Shown piece by piece: positions 16,737 to 23,550 of a stretch of 64,000 bases of DNA (positions are counted from its first letter, which is position 1; every line of letters begins with the position of its first letter). The translations under genes were made by a program, and so were the position numbers. The notes below the pieces were generated by a model, which made no database searches, had not been told where the DNA came from, and saw only the letters and a list, made by a program, of their open reading frames with translations. The stretch comes from Fervidifonticultor_A tertius (GTDB lineage: Bacteria; Sysuimicrobiota; Sysuimicrobiia; Sysuimicrobiales; Humicultoraceae), in NCBI GenBank assembly GCA_031459235.1, contig JAVKIY010000002.1:18277-82276 (forward strand). Reading direction: 5' to 3'.

Positions 16737-18889
16737 TCGCCCCCGAGGTGCGCCGGCTGCTGCTCGGCGAGGGACGGTTCCTCGACGACCTGACCGTCGA
16801 CGGCGCGCTGCACGCCCGCTTCGTGCGTAGCCCGCACGCGCACGCGGCCGTGCGCGCGGTCGACGCCGCCGGCGCTCTGGCCCTGCCCGGTGTGGTGGCC
16901 GTGTTGACCGGCGCCGACCTCGGGTCGGTCAATGCGCCGCTGCCCCTGCGCTTCGGCCACCCCGGTCTATGCGCCCCCCAGCTCCCCCGGCCACTCGCCA
17001 CGGAGGTGGTCCGTCACGTGGGCGAACCGGTCGCGGTCGTCCTCGCCGGGTCGCGGTACGCGGCCGCGGACGCGGTGGACCACGTGGTCGTGGACTACGC
17101 GGCGCTGCCTGCGGTCGCCTCCGTGGACGCCGCGCTGGCCCCCGGCGCGCCGCGGGTGCACGCCGTCCTGGAGGACAACGTCGCCGGCACCTACCGGTGG
17201 CGGGTGGGCGATCCCGACGCCGCGTTCGACGGGGCGCCCGTGCGGTTCGCCGTGCGCCTGACCATCAGCCGCGGCGCGGCGGTGCCCATCGAGACGCGGG
17301 GCATCCTGGCCGTCCCCGACGACGGCGGCCTCCGCGTCTACGCGTCTACGCAGAGCCCCCATTACCTCAGGCGCACGCTGGCCCGTGTGCTCGGGTTGCC
17401 GGAGGCCGCCATCCGGGTAACCGCGCCCGACGTGGGCGGCGCCTTCGGCTCCAAGGGCGGCCTGCCTCGCGAGTACGCCGTGGTGGCCGCGGCGGCGCTG
17501 CGGCTCGGGCGCCCCGTCCGGTGGGTCGAGGAGCGGCGCGAGTCGTTCGTTGCCTGCCACCAGGACCGCGACCAGGTCCACGAGGTCGAGGTCGCCGCCA
17601 CGCGCGCCGGCGAGCTGCTGGCCCTGCGCGACCGGTTCGTGCTCGACCTCGGCGCGTACGCGTCCTACGAGCACCTGCTCGGCATCCACACCGTGAACCA
17701 TCTGATCGGGCCCTATCGGCTGCCGCACTTGGAGGTGGATTTGCGGTCGGTCTACACGCACCGCGTGCCCACCGGCGCGTACCGGGGCGCGGGGCGCCCC
17801 CAGGGCACCTTCGTCATCGAGCGCGTCATGGACCACCTGGCGCGCGCGGTGGGCGCCGATCCGGCGGTCGTGCGGGCGCGCAACCTGATCGCGCCCGAGG
17901 CCATGCCCTACGACACCGGGCTGCGCGCGCCCGGCGGGCACGAGGTCCGCTACGACAGCGGTGACTTCCCGGCGGTGCTGCGCACCGCGCTCGACCGTTT
18001 CGGCTACGAGGCCTGGCGCGAGCAGCAGCGGCGCCGGCGCGCGCAGGATGGCGTGCGCCTGGGCCTGGGCGTCGCCCTCTACGTCGAGGAGACCGCCTCG
18101 CACGGTCACGAGACCGTGACCCTGCGGCTGGAACCCTCCGGGACCGCCACGCTCTCCGCGGGGCCGCCTGCGGCCGGGCAGGGTCTGGCGCCGCTGCTGG
18201 CGCAGATCGTCGCGCGCGAGGTCGGGATCGCGCCGTCGGCGGTCACGGTGGCCAGCGGGGACACCGCCGCGGTGGACGAGAGCTTCGGGACGTTCGGGAG
18301 TCGGGTGGCGACCATGCTCGGCAACGCCACCGCGCTCGCCGCCCGAGAGCTGGCCGCGCGGCTGCGCGCCGGCGCGCGCGACGGCCCGATCGAGGTACGC
18401 GCGGCGTTCGCGCCCTCGGGCGCCGCGTGGTCCAGTGGCGCGCACGTGGCCGCGGTCGAGGTGGACCCCCAAGCCGGCACGGTGCGCGTGGTCCGCTACC
18501 TCATTGTGCACGACTCGGGCGCGGTGCTCGACGAGGCCGCGGTCCGGCGCCAGATCCTGGGCGCCGCGGTGCAGGCCATCGGCGGCGCGCTGGCCGAGCG
18601 CCTGGTCTACGACGGCGACGGGCAGCCGCTGGTGACCACGCTGGCCGACTACGCGGTGCCGCGCGCTACCGACGTCCCGCCGATCGAGGTCGTGCGCCTG
18701 GAGACGCCGTCACCGCATAACCCGCTGGGTCTCAAAGGCGCCGGGGAGAGCGGCATCATGCCCGCCTACGCCGCGCTCGCCGCGGCGGTCGAGGACGCCG
18801 TGGACGACCCGGCGGTGACCGTGGATGCCTTGCCGGTCTCCTCGCAGGACGTGTGGCGGTGGCTGGCGAGGGCGAGGGGGCCCGCCTGA
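16733..18889 (+). CDS. Xanthine dehydrogenase-family Mo-cofactor subunit (second), AYRGAGR motif
   Basis: A 718-residue large subunit. GTG 16733 is chosen because it overlaps the HAD stop in the GTGA manner common here; an upstream GTG at 16718 is possible. Motifs: FLDDL and RSPHAHA near the N-terminus, DVGGAFGSKG, GAYRGAGRPQG with Tyr near residue 350, and active-site Glu in LKGAGESG. AYRGAGR is the signature often used for 'form II' CO-dehydrogenase-like proteins, which generally are not CO oxidisers. It is short at the N-terminus compared with the other two copies in the window. There is no CoxM or CoxS partner gene. Substrate probably an aldehyde or N-heterocycle. Confidence 0.85.
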   Translation: MIAPEVRRLLLGEGRFLDDLTVDGALHARFVRSPHAHAAVRAVDAAGALALPGVVAVLTGADLGSVNAPLPLRFGHPGLCAPQLPRPLATEVVRHVGEPVAVVLAGSRYAAADAVDHVVVDYAALPAVASVDAALAPGAPRVHAVLEDNVAGTYRWRVGDPDAAFDGAPVRFAVRLTISRGAAVPIETRGILAVPDDGGLRVYASTQSPHYLRRTLARVLGLPEAAIRVTAPDVGGAFGSKGGLPREYAVVAAAALRLGRPVRWVEERRESFVACHQDRDQVHEVEVAATRAGELLALRDRFVLDLGAYASYEHLLGIHTVNHLIGPYRLPHLEVDLRSVYTHRVPTGAYRGAGRPQGTFVIERVMDHLARAVGADPAVVRARNLIAPEAMPYDTGLRAPGGHEVRYDSGDFPAVLRTALDRFGYEAWREQQRRRRAQDGVRLGLGVALYVEETASHGHETVTLRLEPSGTATLSAGPPAAGQGLAPLLAQIVAREVGIAPSAVTVASGDTAAVDESFGTFGSRVATMLGNATALAARELAARLRAGARDGPIEVRAAFAPSGAAWSSGAHVAAVEVDPQAGTVRVVRYLIVHDSGAVLDEAAVRRQILGAAVQAIGGALAERLVYDGDGQPLVTTLADYAVPRATDVPPIEVVRLETPSPHNPLGLKGAGESGIMPAYAALAAAVEDAVDDPAVTVDALPVSSQDVWRWLARARGPA

Positions 18890-18896
18890 GCGCCGC

Positions 18897-19589
18897 CTAG
18901 ACGCCGAGCAACTCGGCCTTGCGGGCTTCGTCCGCCCACAGCGCCGCGGGCGAGCCGTCGTAGACCACGCGCCCCTTGCTCAGGACGTAGGCGTGGTCGG
19001 CGAGCCCGACCGCCATGGGGAGGTTCTGCTCCACCAGGAGGATCGCCATCCCCTGGGCCCGCAGCTGCCCCAGTGCCCTGGCGACCTCGGCGACCAGCAG
19101 CGGGGCCAGGCCCTCCGAGGGTTCGTCCAGCAGCAGCAGGTCGGGGTTGGTCATCAGCGCGCGGGCGATGGCGAGCATCTGCTGCTCGCCGCCGGAGAGC
19201 TGGTGCCCGCGGTTGGCCGCGCGCTCGTGGAGTCGCGGGAAGAGGGCGTAGACCCCGTCGAGGTCCCATCGCCCCGGCCTCGCCGCCACCCGCAGGTTTT
19301 CCTGCACGCTGAGCGAGGGGAAGATACGCCGGCCCTGCGGCACCAGGCCGATGCCCAGCCGCGCAATGGCGAAGGGCCGCAGTCCGTGGATCGGCGCTCC
19401 CCGGAAGCTGACCGTGCCGCGTCGCGGCGGGGTGAACCCCACGATGGACCGGATGAGCGTGGTCTTGCCCATGCCGTTGCGGCCCAGAACGGTGATCACC
19501 TGCCCGGCTGCCACGCGCAGGGACACCCCGTGCAGCACATGGCTGCTTCCGTAGAAGGTGTGGATGTCGCTGACCTCGAGCACCGTCAC
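18897..19589 (-). CDS. livF: Branched-chain amino acid-type ABC transporter ATPase LivF
   Basis: A 230-residue ATPase of the hydrophobic amino acid uptake (HAAT) family. The GTG start (TVLEVSDIHTFYGSSHVLHG) overlaps the livG stop as GTGA. Motifs: Walker A LGRNGMGKTTLIR, LVPQGRRIFPSLSVQENL, signature LSGGEQQMLAIARAL and Walker B LLLLDEPSEGLAP, the standard LivF pattern with the EGLAP ending. It is the last gene of a six-gene minus-strand operon and ends 7 bases from the end of the convergent Mo subunit gene. No intrinsic terminator is visible between them. Confidence 0.93.
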   Translation of the reverse strand: MTVLEVSDIHTFYGSSHVLHGVSLRVAAGQVITVLGRNGMGKTTLIRSIVGFTPPRRGTVSFRGAPIHGLRPFAIARLGIGLVPQGRRIFPSLSVQENLRVAARPGRWDLDGVYALFPRLHERAANRGHQLSGGEQQMLAIARALMTNPDLLLLDEPSEGLAPLLVAEVARALGQLRAQGMAILLVEQNLPMAVGLADHAYVLSKGRVVYDGSPAALWADEARKAELLGV

Positions 19590-20329
19590 GCGCTCCCCAG
19601 GTAGATTTCCTGGACGCGGGGGTTCCGACGTACCGCCTCCGGGGTGTCCTCCGCGAGGATTCGTCCCTGGTGCATTACGACCATTCGGTCGGCCAAATCG
19701 AAGGCCACGCCCATGTCGTGCTCGATCAGCAGCACCGTGATCGTCCGCGGCAACCCCTGGAGCAGCGCGTGCACGATGCGCGTCTCGGCCGCCGACAGCC
19801 CGGACGTCGGCTCGTCCAGCAGGAGCACGGTCGGGCCGGGCGCCATGGCCAGGGCGATCTCGACCTGCCGCTGCTCGCCGTAGGAGAGTTCCGCGACCGG
19901 ATCGTCGCGCCGCTCCCACAACCCCAGCGGTGCCAGCAGCGCCTGCGCCCGGTCGAGGGGATCGCGATAGGCGGCTAGCGGCCACCAGGCCACGTACCGC
20001 ATCGGGCGGAGCGCCACCACCGCAAGCAGGGTGTTCTCCAGCACCGACAGGCGCGGGAACAGATTCGTGAGCTGGTAGGTCCGGCCCAGCCCGAGCGCGG
20101 CGCGGCGGTGCGGGGGCATGCGGGTCACGTCTCGGCCCAGCAGTTCGATCCGTCCCCCGGTCGGCGCTAACTCACCGCTGATGAGATTGAACAGCGTCGT
20201 CTTCCCCGCGCCGTTGGGGCCGATGATGGCGATGCGCTCGCCGGCCGAGGCGGTCAGGCTGAAGTCGACGACCGCCTGCAGTCCGCCGAACCGGCGCGCC
20301 ACGCGCTCCAGGCGCAGCCGGATGCTCAC
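19586..20329 (-). CDS. livG: Branched-chain amino acid-type ABC transporter ATPase LivG
   Basis: A 247-residue ATPase. The GTG start overlaps the livM stop. Motifs: Walker A IGPNGAGKTTLFN, Q-loop GRTYQLTNLFPRLSV, signature LSYGEQRQVEIALAMA, Walker B VLLLDEPTSGLSA and His switch LIEHDMGVAFDLADR. The LSYGEQ signature and the DPTSGLSA-type continuation are diagnostic of LivG rather than LivF. It pairs with LivF to energise the LivHM channel. Confidence 0.93.
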   Translation of the reverse strand: MSIRLRLERVARRFGGLQAVVDFSLTASAGERIAIIGPNGAGKTTLFNLISGELAPTGGRIELLGRDVTRMPPHRRAALGLGRTYQLTNLFPRLSVLENTLLAVVALRPMRYVAWWPLAAYRDPLDRAQALLAPLGLWERRDDPVAELSYGEQRQVEIALAMAPGPTVLLLDEPTSGLSAAETRIVHALLQGLPRTITVLLIEHDMGVAFDLADRMVVMHQGRILAEDTPEAVRRNPRVQEIYLGSA

Positions 20330-21345
20330 CGGCCCCACCCGTTCCGATCGCCGGCCGTCGGCAGCACCGCGGGTGTCGCGACGCGCTCCTCGGGCCGACC
20401 CGCGCGCCGCCGACGAATCTGCGTCACCAGGCCGGCCAGCCCCGAGGGCTGGTAGAGCACGACCACGATGTAGAGCAGGCCGAGCACCGACATCCATCGC
20501 TGCGTGACGCTGCTCAGCAGGTTCTGCATGAAGACCAGCAGGGTCGCGCCGGCCGCGGGCCCCCAGAATGAGCCGGCGCCGCCGATGATGACCATGAGCG
20601 CCACCTGCGCGGAGACCGCGATCTGCATGTTCTGGTGGCTGACGAAGCCGTTGTAGTAGACGTAGAGCACCCCGGCCACCGACGCGAAGAACGCGGAGAC
20701 CACGAACGCCGCGTACGCGTATCCCCAGACCGGATAGCCGAGGGTCCGCATGCGCGAGGGGCTCTCGCGGATGCCCCGGAGCGCGTGGCCGAACGGCGAT
20801 GCCACGACGAGCGCCAGCAATGCCACGCAGATGCCGGCGATGAGCAGCGCGAACAGGTAGTAGCCGCGCACGTCCGCCAGCGGCCACCCCAGCCAGAGGT
20901 CCGGCCGCGTGATGCCCGGCAGGCCGTTGTCGCCGCCGGTCATGCTCACCCAGCGGAGGGTCAGGCCCCAGGTGACCTGTCCGAGGGCCAGAGTGATCAG
21001 CAGGAAGTAGACCCCGCGCGAGCCCGCCACCAGGATTCCGTACGCCGCGCCGAGCAGGGTGCCGACGGCGATCCCCGCGGCCGCCGCCGGCCAGAACGGG
21101 ACGCCGTAGCGGAGCGAGAGGATGCCGGCCGCGTAGGCCGCGGCGCCGAAGAACGCCGCGTGCCCGAAGCTTGTGAGCCCAGCATACCCCATGAGCAGGT
21201 TCAGGCTCATGGCGAGCAGGCTGTAGACAAGCGCGAGCACCGCCAGGTTGACGTAGTACGTCGGCGCCGCGACGACGACCAGCAGCGCGGCCACGACGAG
21301 CGCGCCCAGGACCGGCCACGCGCGACGCGTCGCCGGCCTGCTCAC
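20326..21345 (-). CDS. livM: Branched-chain amino acid-type ABC transporter permease LivM
   Basis: A 339-residue inner-membrane protein with about 8-9 hydrophobic segments. GTG 21345 overlaps the livH stop. Family stretches are MSLNLLMGYAGLTSFGHAAF, the FLLITLALGQVTWGL region, and the coupling loop GIRESPSRMRTLGY followed by IGGAGSFWGPAAGA. The C-terminus is a charged tail. With LivH it forms the heterodimeric channel. Confidence 0.92.
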   Translation of the reverse strand: MSRPATRRAWPVLGALVVAALLVVVAAPTYYVNLAVLALVYSLLAMSLNLLMGYAGLTSFGHAAFFGAAAYAAGILSLRYGVPFWPAAAAGIAVGTLLGAAYGILVAGSRGVYFLLITLALGQVTWGLTLRWVSMTGGDNGLPGITRPDLWLGWPLADVRGYYLFALLIAGICVALLALVVASPFGHALRGIRESPSRMRTLGYPVWGYAYAAFVVSAFFASVAGVLYVYYNGFVSHQNMQIAVSAQVALMVIIGGAGSFWGPAAGATLLVFMQNLLSSVTQRWMSVLGLLYIVVVLYQPSGLAGLVTQIRRRRAGRPEERVATPAVLPTAGDRNGWGR

Positions 21346-22190
21346 CGTCCGAAGAGGCCCCGCGGCCTCACCGCCAGGATCAGCGCCATTGGGGCGAAGA
21401 ACGCGATGTACGACAGCTCGGGGAAGAGCGCCTTGCCGATATTGTCGGCGAGCCCCACGAACAGGCTGCCGACCAGCGTCCCCGGGAAGCTGCCGAGCCC
21501 GCCGATGATCACCACAGCCAGCGCGAGCGTGAGGATCTCCAGGTCCGCGCCGGGGAAGACGCCCAGGATCGGGCTCCCCAGCACGCCGGCCAGGCCGGCG
21601 AGCGCAGCGCCGAGCGCGAACATCGCCGTGGAGAGGCGCGGCACGTTGACGCCCAGTCCCTGTGCCATCTCCGGGTCGTCCACCGCCGCGCGCACCTGCG
21701 CGCCCAGGCGGGTGCGCTCCAGGACCAGGTACAGCGCCAGCGCCACCAGCGCGCTGAGGAGCGAGATGAACAGGCGGTAGCGGGGGAAGACGAACCCGCC
21801 GGCGCGCACGCTGCCGCTCAGGGCATCGGGGATCGCCAAAATCTGCGGCGTCCCGCCCCAGACCCACAGGGAGAGGTCCGCCAGCAGCAGCAGGAAGCCC
21901 ATCGTGAGCAGGACCTGAGCCAGGATCTGGCCCCCGAAGCGCTCGAGAAACGCGGTCTGCATCACGACGCCCAGCAGCATCGTCGCGACCACGCCGGCGG
22001 CGATGCCGAGGAGGAAGCTGTTCGTGGCGGCCGCGACGCCCGTGCCCAGATAGGCTCCGATCAGGTAGTACGAGCCGTGCGCCAGGTTGACCACGCGCAT
22101 CACGCCGAAGATGAGCGACAGCCCGCTGCCGATAAGGAACAGCAGCATGCCGAAGGCGACGCCGTTTGCCACCAGCGTGATCCAGAACAC
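21342..22190 (-). CDS. livH: Branched-chain amino acid-type ABC transporter permease LivH
   Basis: A 282-residue inner-membrane protein with about 7-8 hydrophobic segments. The start is MFWITLVANGVAFGMLLFL, then the family block LSLIFGVMRVVNLAHGSYYL. The coupling loop region is AAVDDPEMAQGLGVNV and a conserved IGGLGSFPGTLVGS follows. It lies 98 bases downstream of the binding-protein gene; the gap holds a strong stem-loop (22221-22258). Confidence 0.92.
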   Translation of the reverse strand: MFWITLVANGVAFGMLLFLIGSGLSLIFGVMRVVNLAHGSYYLIGAYLGTGVAAATNSFLLGIAAGVVATMLLGVVMQTAFLERFGGQILAQVLLTMGFLLLLADLSLWVWGGTPQILAIPDALSGSVRAGGFVFPRYRLFISLLSALVALALYLVLERTRLGAQVRAAVDDPEMAQGLGVNVPRLSTAMFALGAALAGLAGVLGSPILGVFPGADLEILTLALAVVIIGGLGSFPGTLVGSLFVGLADNIGKALFPELSYIAFFAPMALILAVRPRGLFGR

Positions 22191-22220
22191 GGGGAGCCTA
22201 CCGGGGCCGTCTCATCACGC

Positions 22221-22258
22221 CGCGGCGCGCCCTCCGAGGCCCGGGAGGCCGCGCCGCG
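22221..22258 (-). other. Strong intercistronic stem-loop between livK-like gene and livH
   Basis: The left arm is CGCGGCGCG-C-CCTCC, the loop 8 bases, and the right arm GGAGG-C-CGCGCCGCG: 14 of 15 positions pair, with one C/C mismatch. No T-run follows on the minus strand, so it is not a good intrinsic terminator. Stem-loops at this place, after a binding-protein gene and before permease genes, are known in other ABC operons to stabilise the upstream mRNA and give excess binding protein. That role is inferred here. Confidence 0.6.
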
Positions 22259-22288
22259 CTCCCGGGCCCCGACGCGCCCGGCGGTCCT

Positions 22289-23524
22289 TCACCGTCCGCA
22301 GAACTGGCAGGGCGGGTAGTCGCGAGAGTAGACGGGGTTGCGCAGGAACTCGGCCGCGTTGTACGTCCAGAACTGGGAGACGTTGGGGTACGTGTGGATT
22401 ACGGAGTTCTGGAGCGCGGTGCCGACGCGCTCCACACGCCGGATGTAGATGTTCTGCACGATGTTGCCGTGGCTGTCGAGGCGCAACGGGCCGCGCGGCG
22501 TGTCTGCGACGACCAGCCCCTCCATGGCGCGGATGAACGCCGCCCGGTCGGTGACCTGGCCGCCCACCCGCTGCAGCGCCCGGTCGATCCACAGCGCCGT
22601 CGAATAGCCCGCGTCCGCGTACGCGTTGGGGATTTTGTTGAACCGCGCCCGGTACTCCTGGACGAACGTCCGGTTCCACTGGTTCTCGAGCGCGGCGCTG
22701 TAGTGCAGCGTGGTTACCAGGCCCACCGCCTCCGGCCCCATCTGGAGCAGGTTGACCTCGTCGGTCATGTGCCCGGGGCCGATGAGCGGCAGCCGGTCGC
22801 GCAGGCCGAACTCCTGGTACTGCCGCACGAACCGCAACGCCACCGGCCCGACCACCGCGCCGACGACGGCATCCACGTCGCGCGGGATGCGCGCCAGGTA
22901 GGGGCTGAAGTCGGCGCTGCCCAGCGGCGTCCAGATCTTGGCGACCACGCGACCGCCCGCCTCCTCGAACGCCCGCTGGAACCCGCCGATCCACTCGTGG
23001 CCGAACGCGAAGTCGTCGGCGAGCGTCGCGACGCGGCGGTAGCCGAGCTGCCGGGCGGCGTAGTCGCCGAAGGGATGGGCGAACTGGCTCGAGGCGCCCC
23101 ACCCGATGCGCACGAGGAACCGGGCGCGCCCGCGCTGGGTCAGGTCGTCCCCGCCGGCGACCGCGATGACCGTGGGGATCGCCTGCTGGTCGATGTACCC
23201 TCGCATCGCGTAGGCCGCGGCCGAGTTGATGATGCCGGTGAGCAGGTGGACGCGGTCGGACTCGTGCAGCTTCCGGATCTTGGTGAGGGCGACCTCCGGG
23301 CTGAACTGATCGTCCTCGACGATGAAGCGCACGGGCCGGTTGGCCAGCCGTTGCTGGGTCTTCGCCAGGTAGAGGTTGAAGCCGTTGAGCAGGTCCTGCC
23401 CCGTGGGTGCGAATACCCCGGTCAGCGGCGCCACGAAGCCCACCACCACGGGCGATGGGGGCGCGGCGCCCACCGTGCCGGCTATGAGTGCGACGAGCGC
23501 GAGTCCGAGCAGAGCCCAGCGCAT
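22289..23524 (-). CDS. ABC transporter substrate-binding protein, Leu/Ile/Val-receptor family
   Basis: A 411-residue periplasmic binding protein (type I fold). ATG 23524 is chosen because AGGAGGG lies at a good distance upstream; the open frame reaches 23554. A Sec signal peptide covers about residues 1-22 (MRWALLGLALVALIAGTVGA). The mature part begins VVVGFVAPLTGVFAPTGQDLLNGF, the usual peri-BP-6 opening, and holds RFIVEDDQFSPEVALTKI and the VATLADDFAFGHEW region. The C-terminus has a CQFCGR motif. Gene order suggests delivery to LivHMGF. Such receptors in Mo hydroxylase operons often bind aromatic acids or amides rather than amino acids. Confidence 0.9.
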   Translation of the reverse strand: MRWALLGLALVALIAGTVGAAPPSPVVVGFVAPLTGVFAPTGQDLLNGFNLYLAKTQQRLANRPVRFIVEDDQFSPEVALTKIRKLHESDRVHLLTGIINSAAAYAMRGYIDQQAIPTVIAVAGGDDLTQRGRARFLVRIGWGASSQFAHPFGDYAARQLGYRRVATLADDFAFGHEWIGGFQRAFEEAGGRVVAKIWTPLGSADFSPYLARIPRDVDAVVGAVVGPVALRFVRQYQEFGLRDRLPLIGPGHMTDEVNLLQMGPEAVGLVTTLHYSAALENQWNRTFVQEYRARFNKIPNAYADAGYSTALWIDRALQRVGGQVTDRAAFIRAMEGLVVADTPRGPLRLDSHGNIVQNIYIRRVERVGTALQNSVIHTYPNVSQFWTYNAAEFLRNPVYSRDYPPCQFCGR

Positions 23525-23550
23525 GACTGCCGTCCCTCCTGTGAGGTTTG

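Noticed and set aside
16733..18889. Aerobic CO dehydrogenase large subunit
   Set aside because: The active-site loop is AYRGAGR, not AYRCSFR, and there are no coxM/coxS/coxD neighbours.
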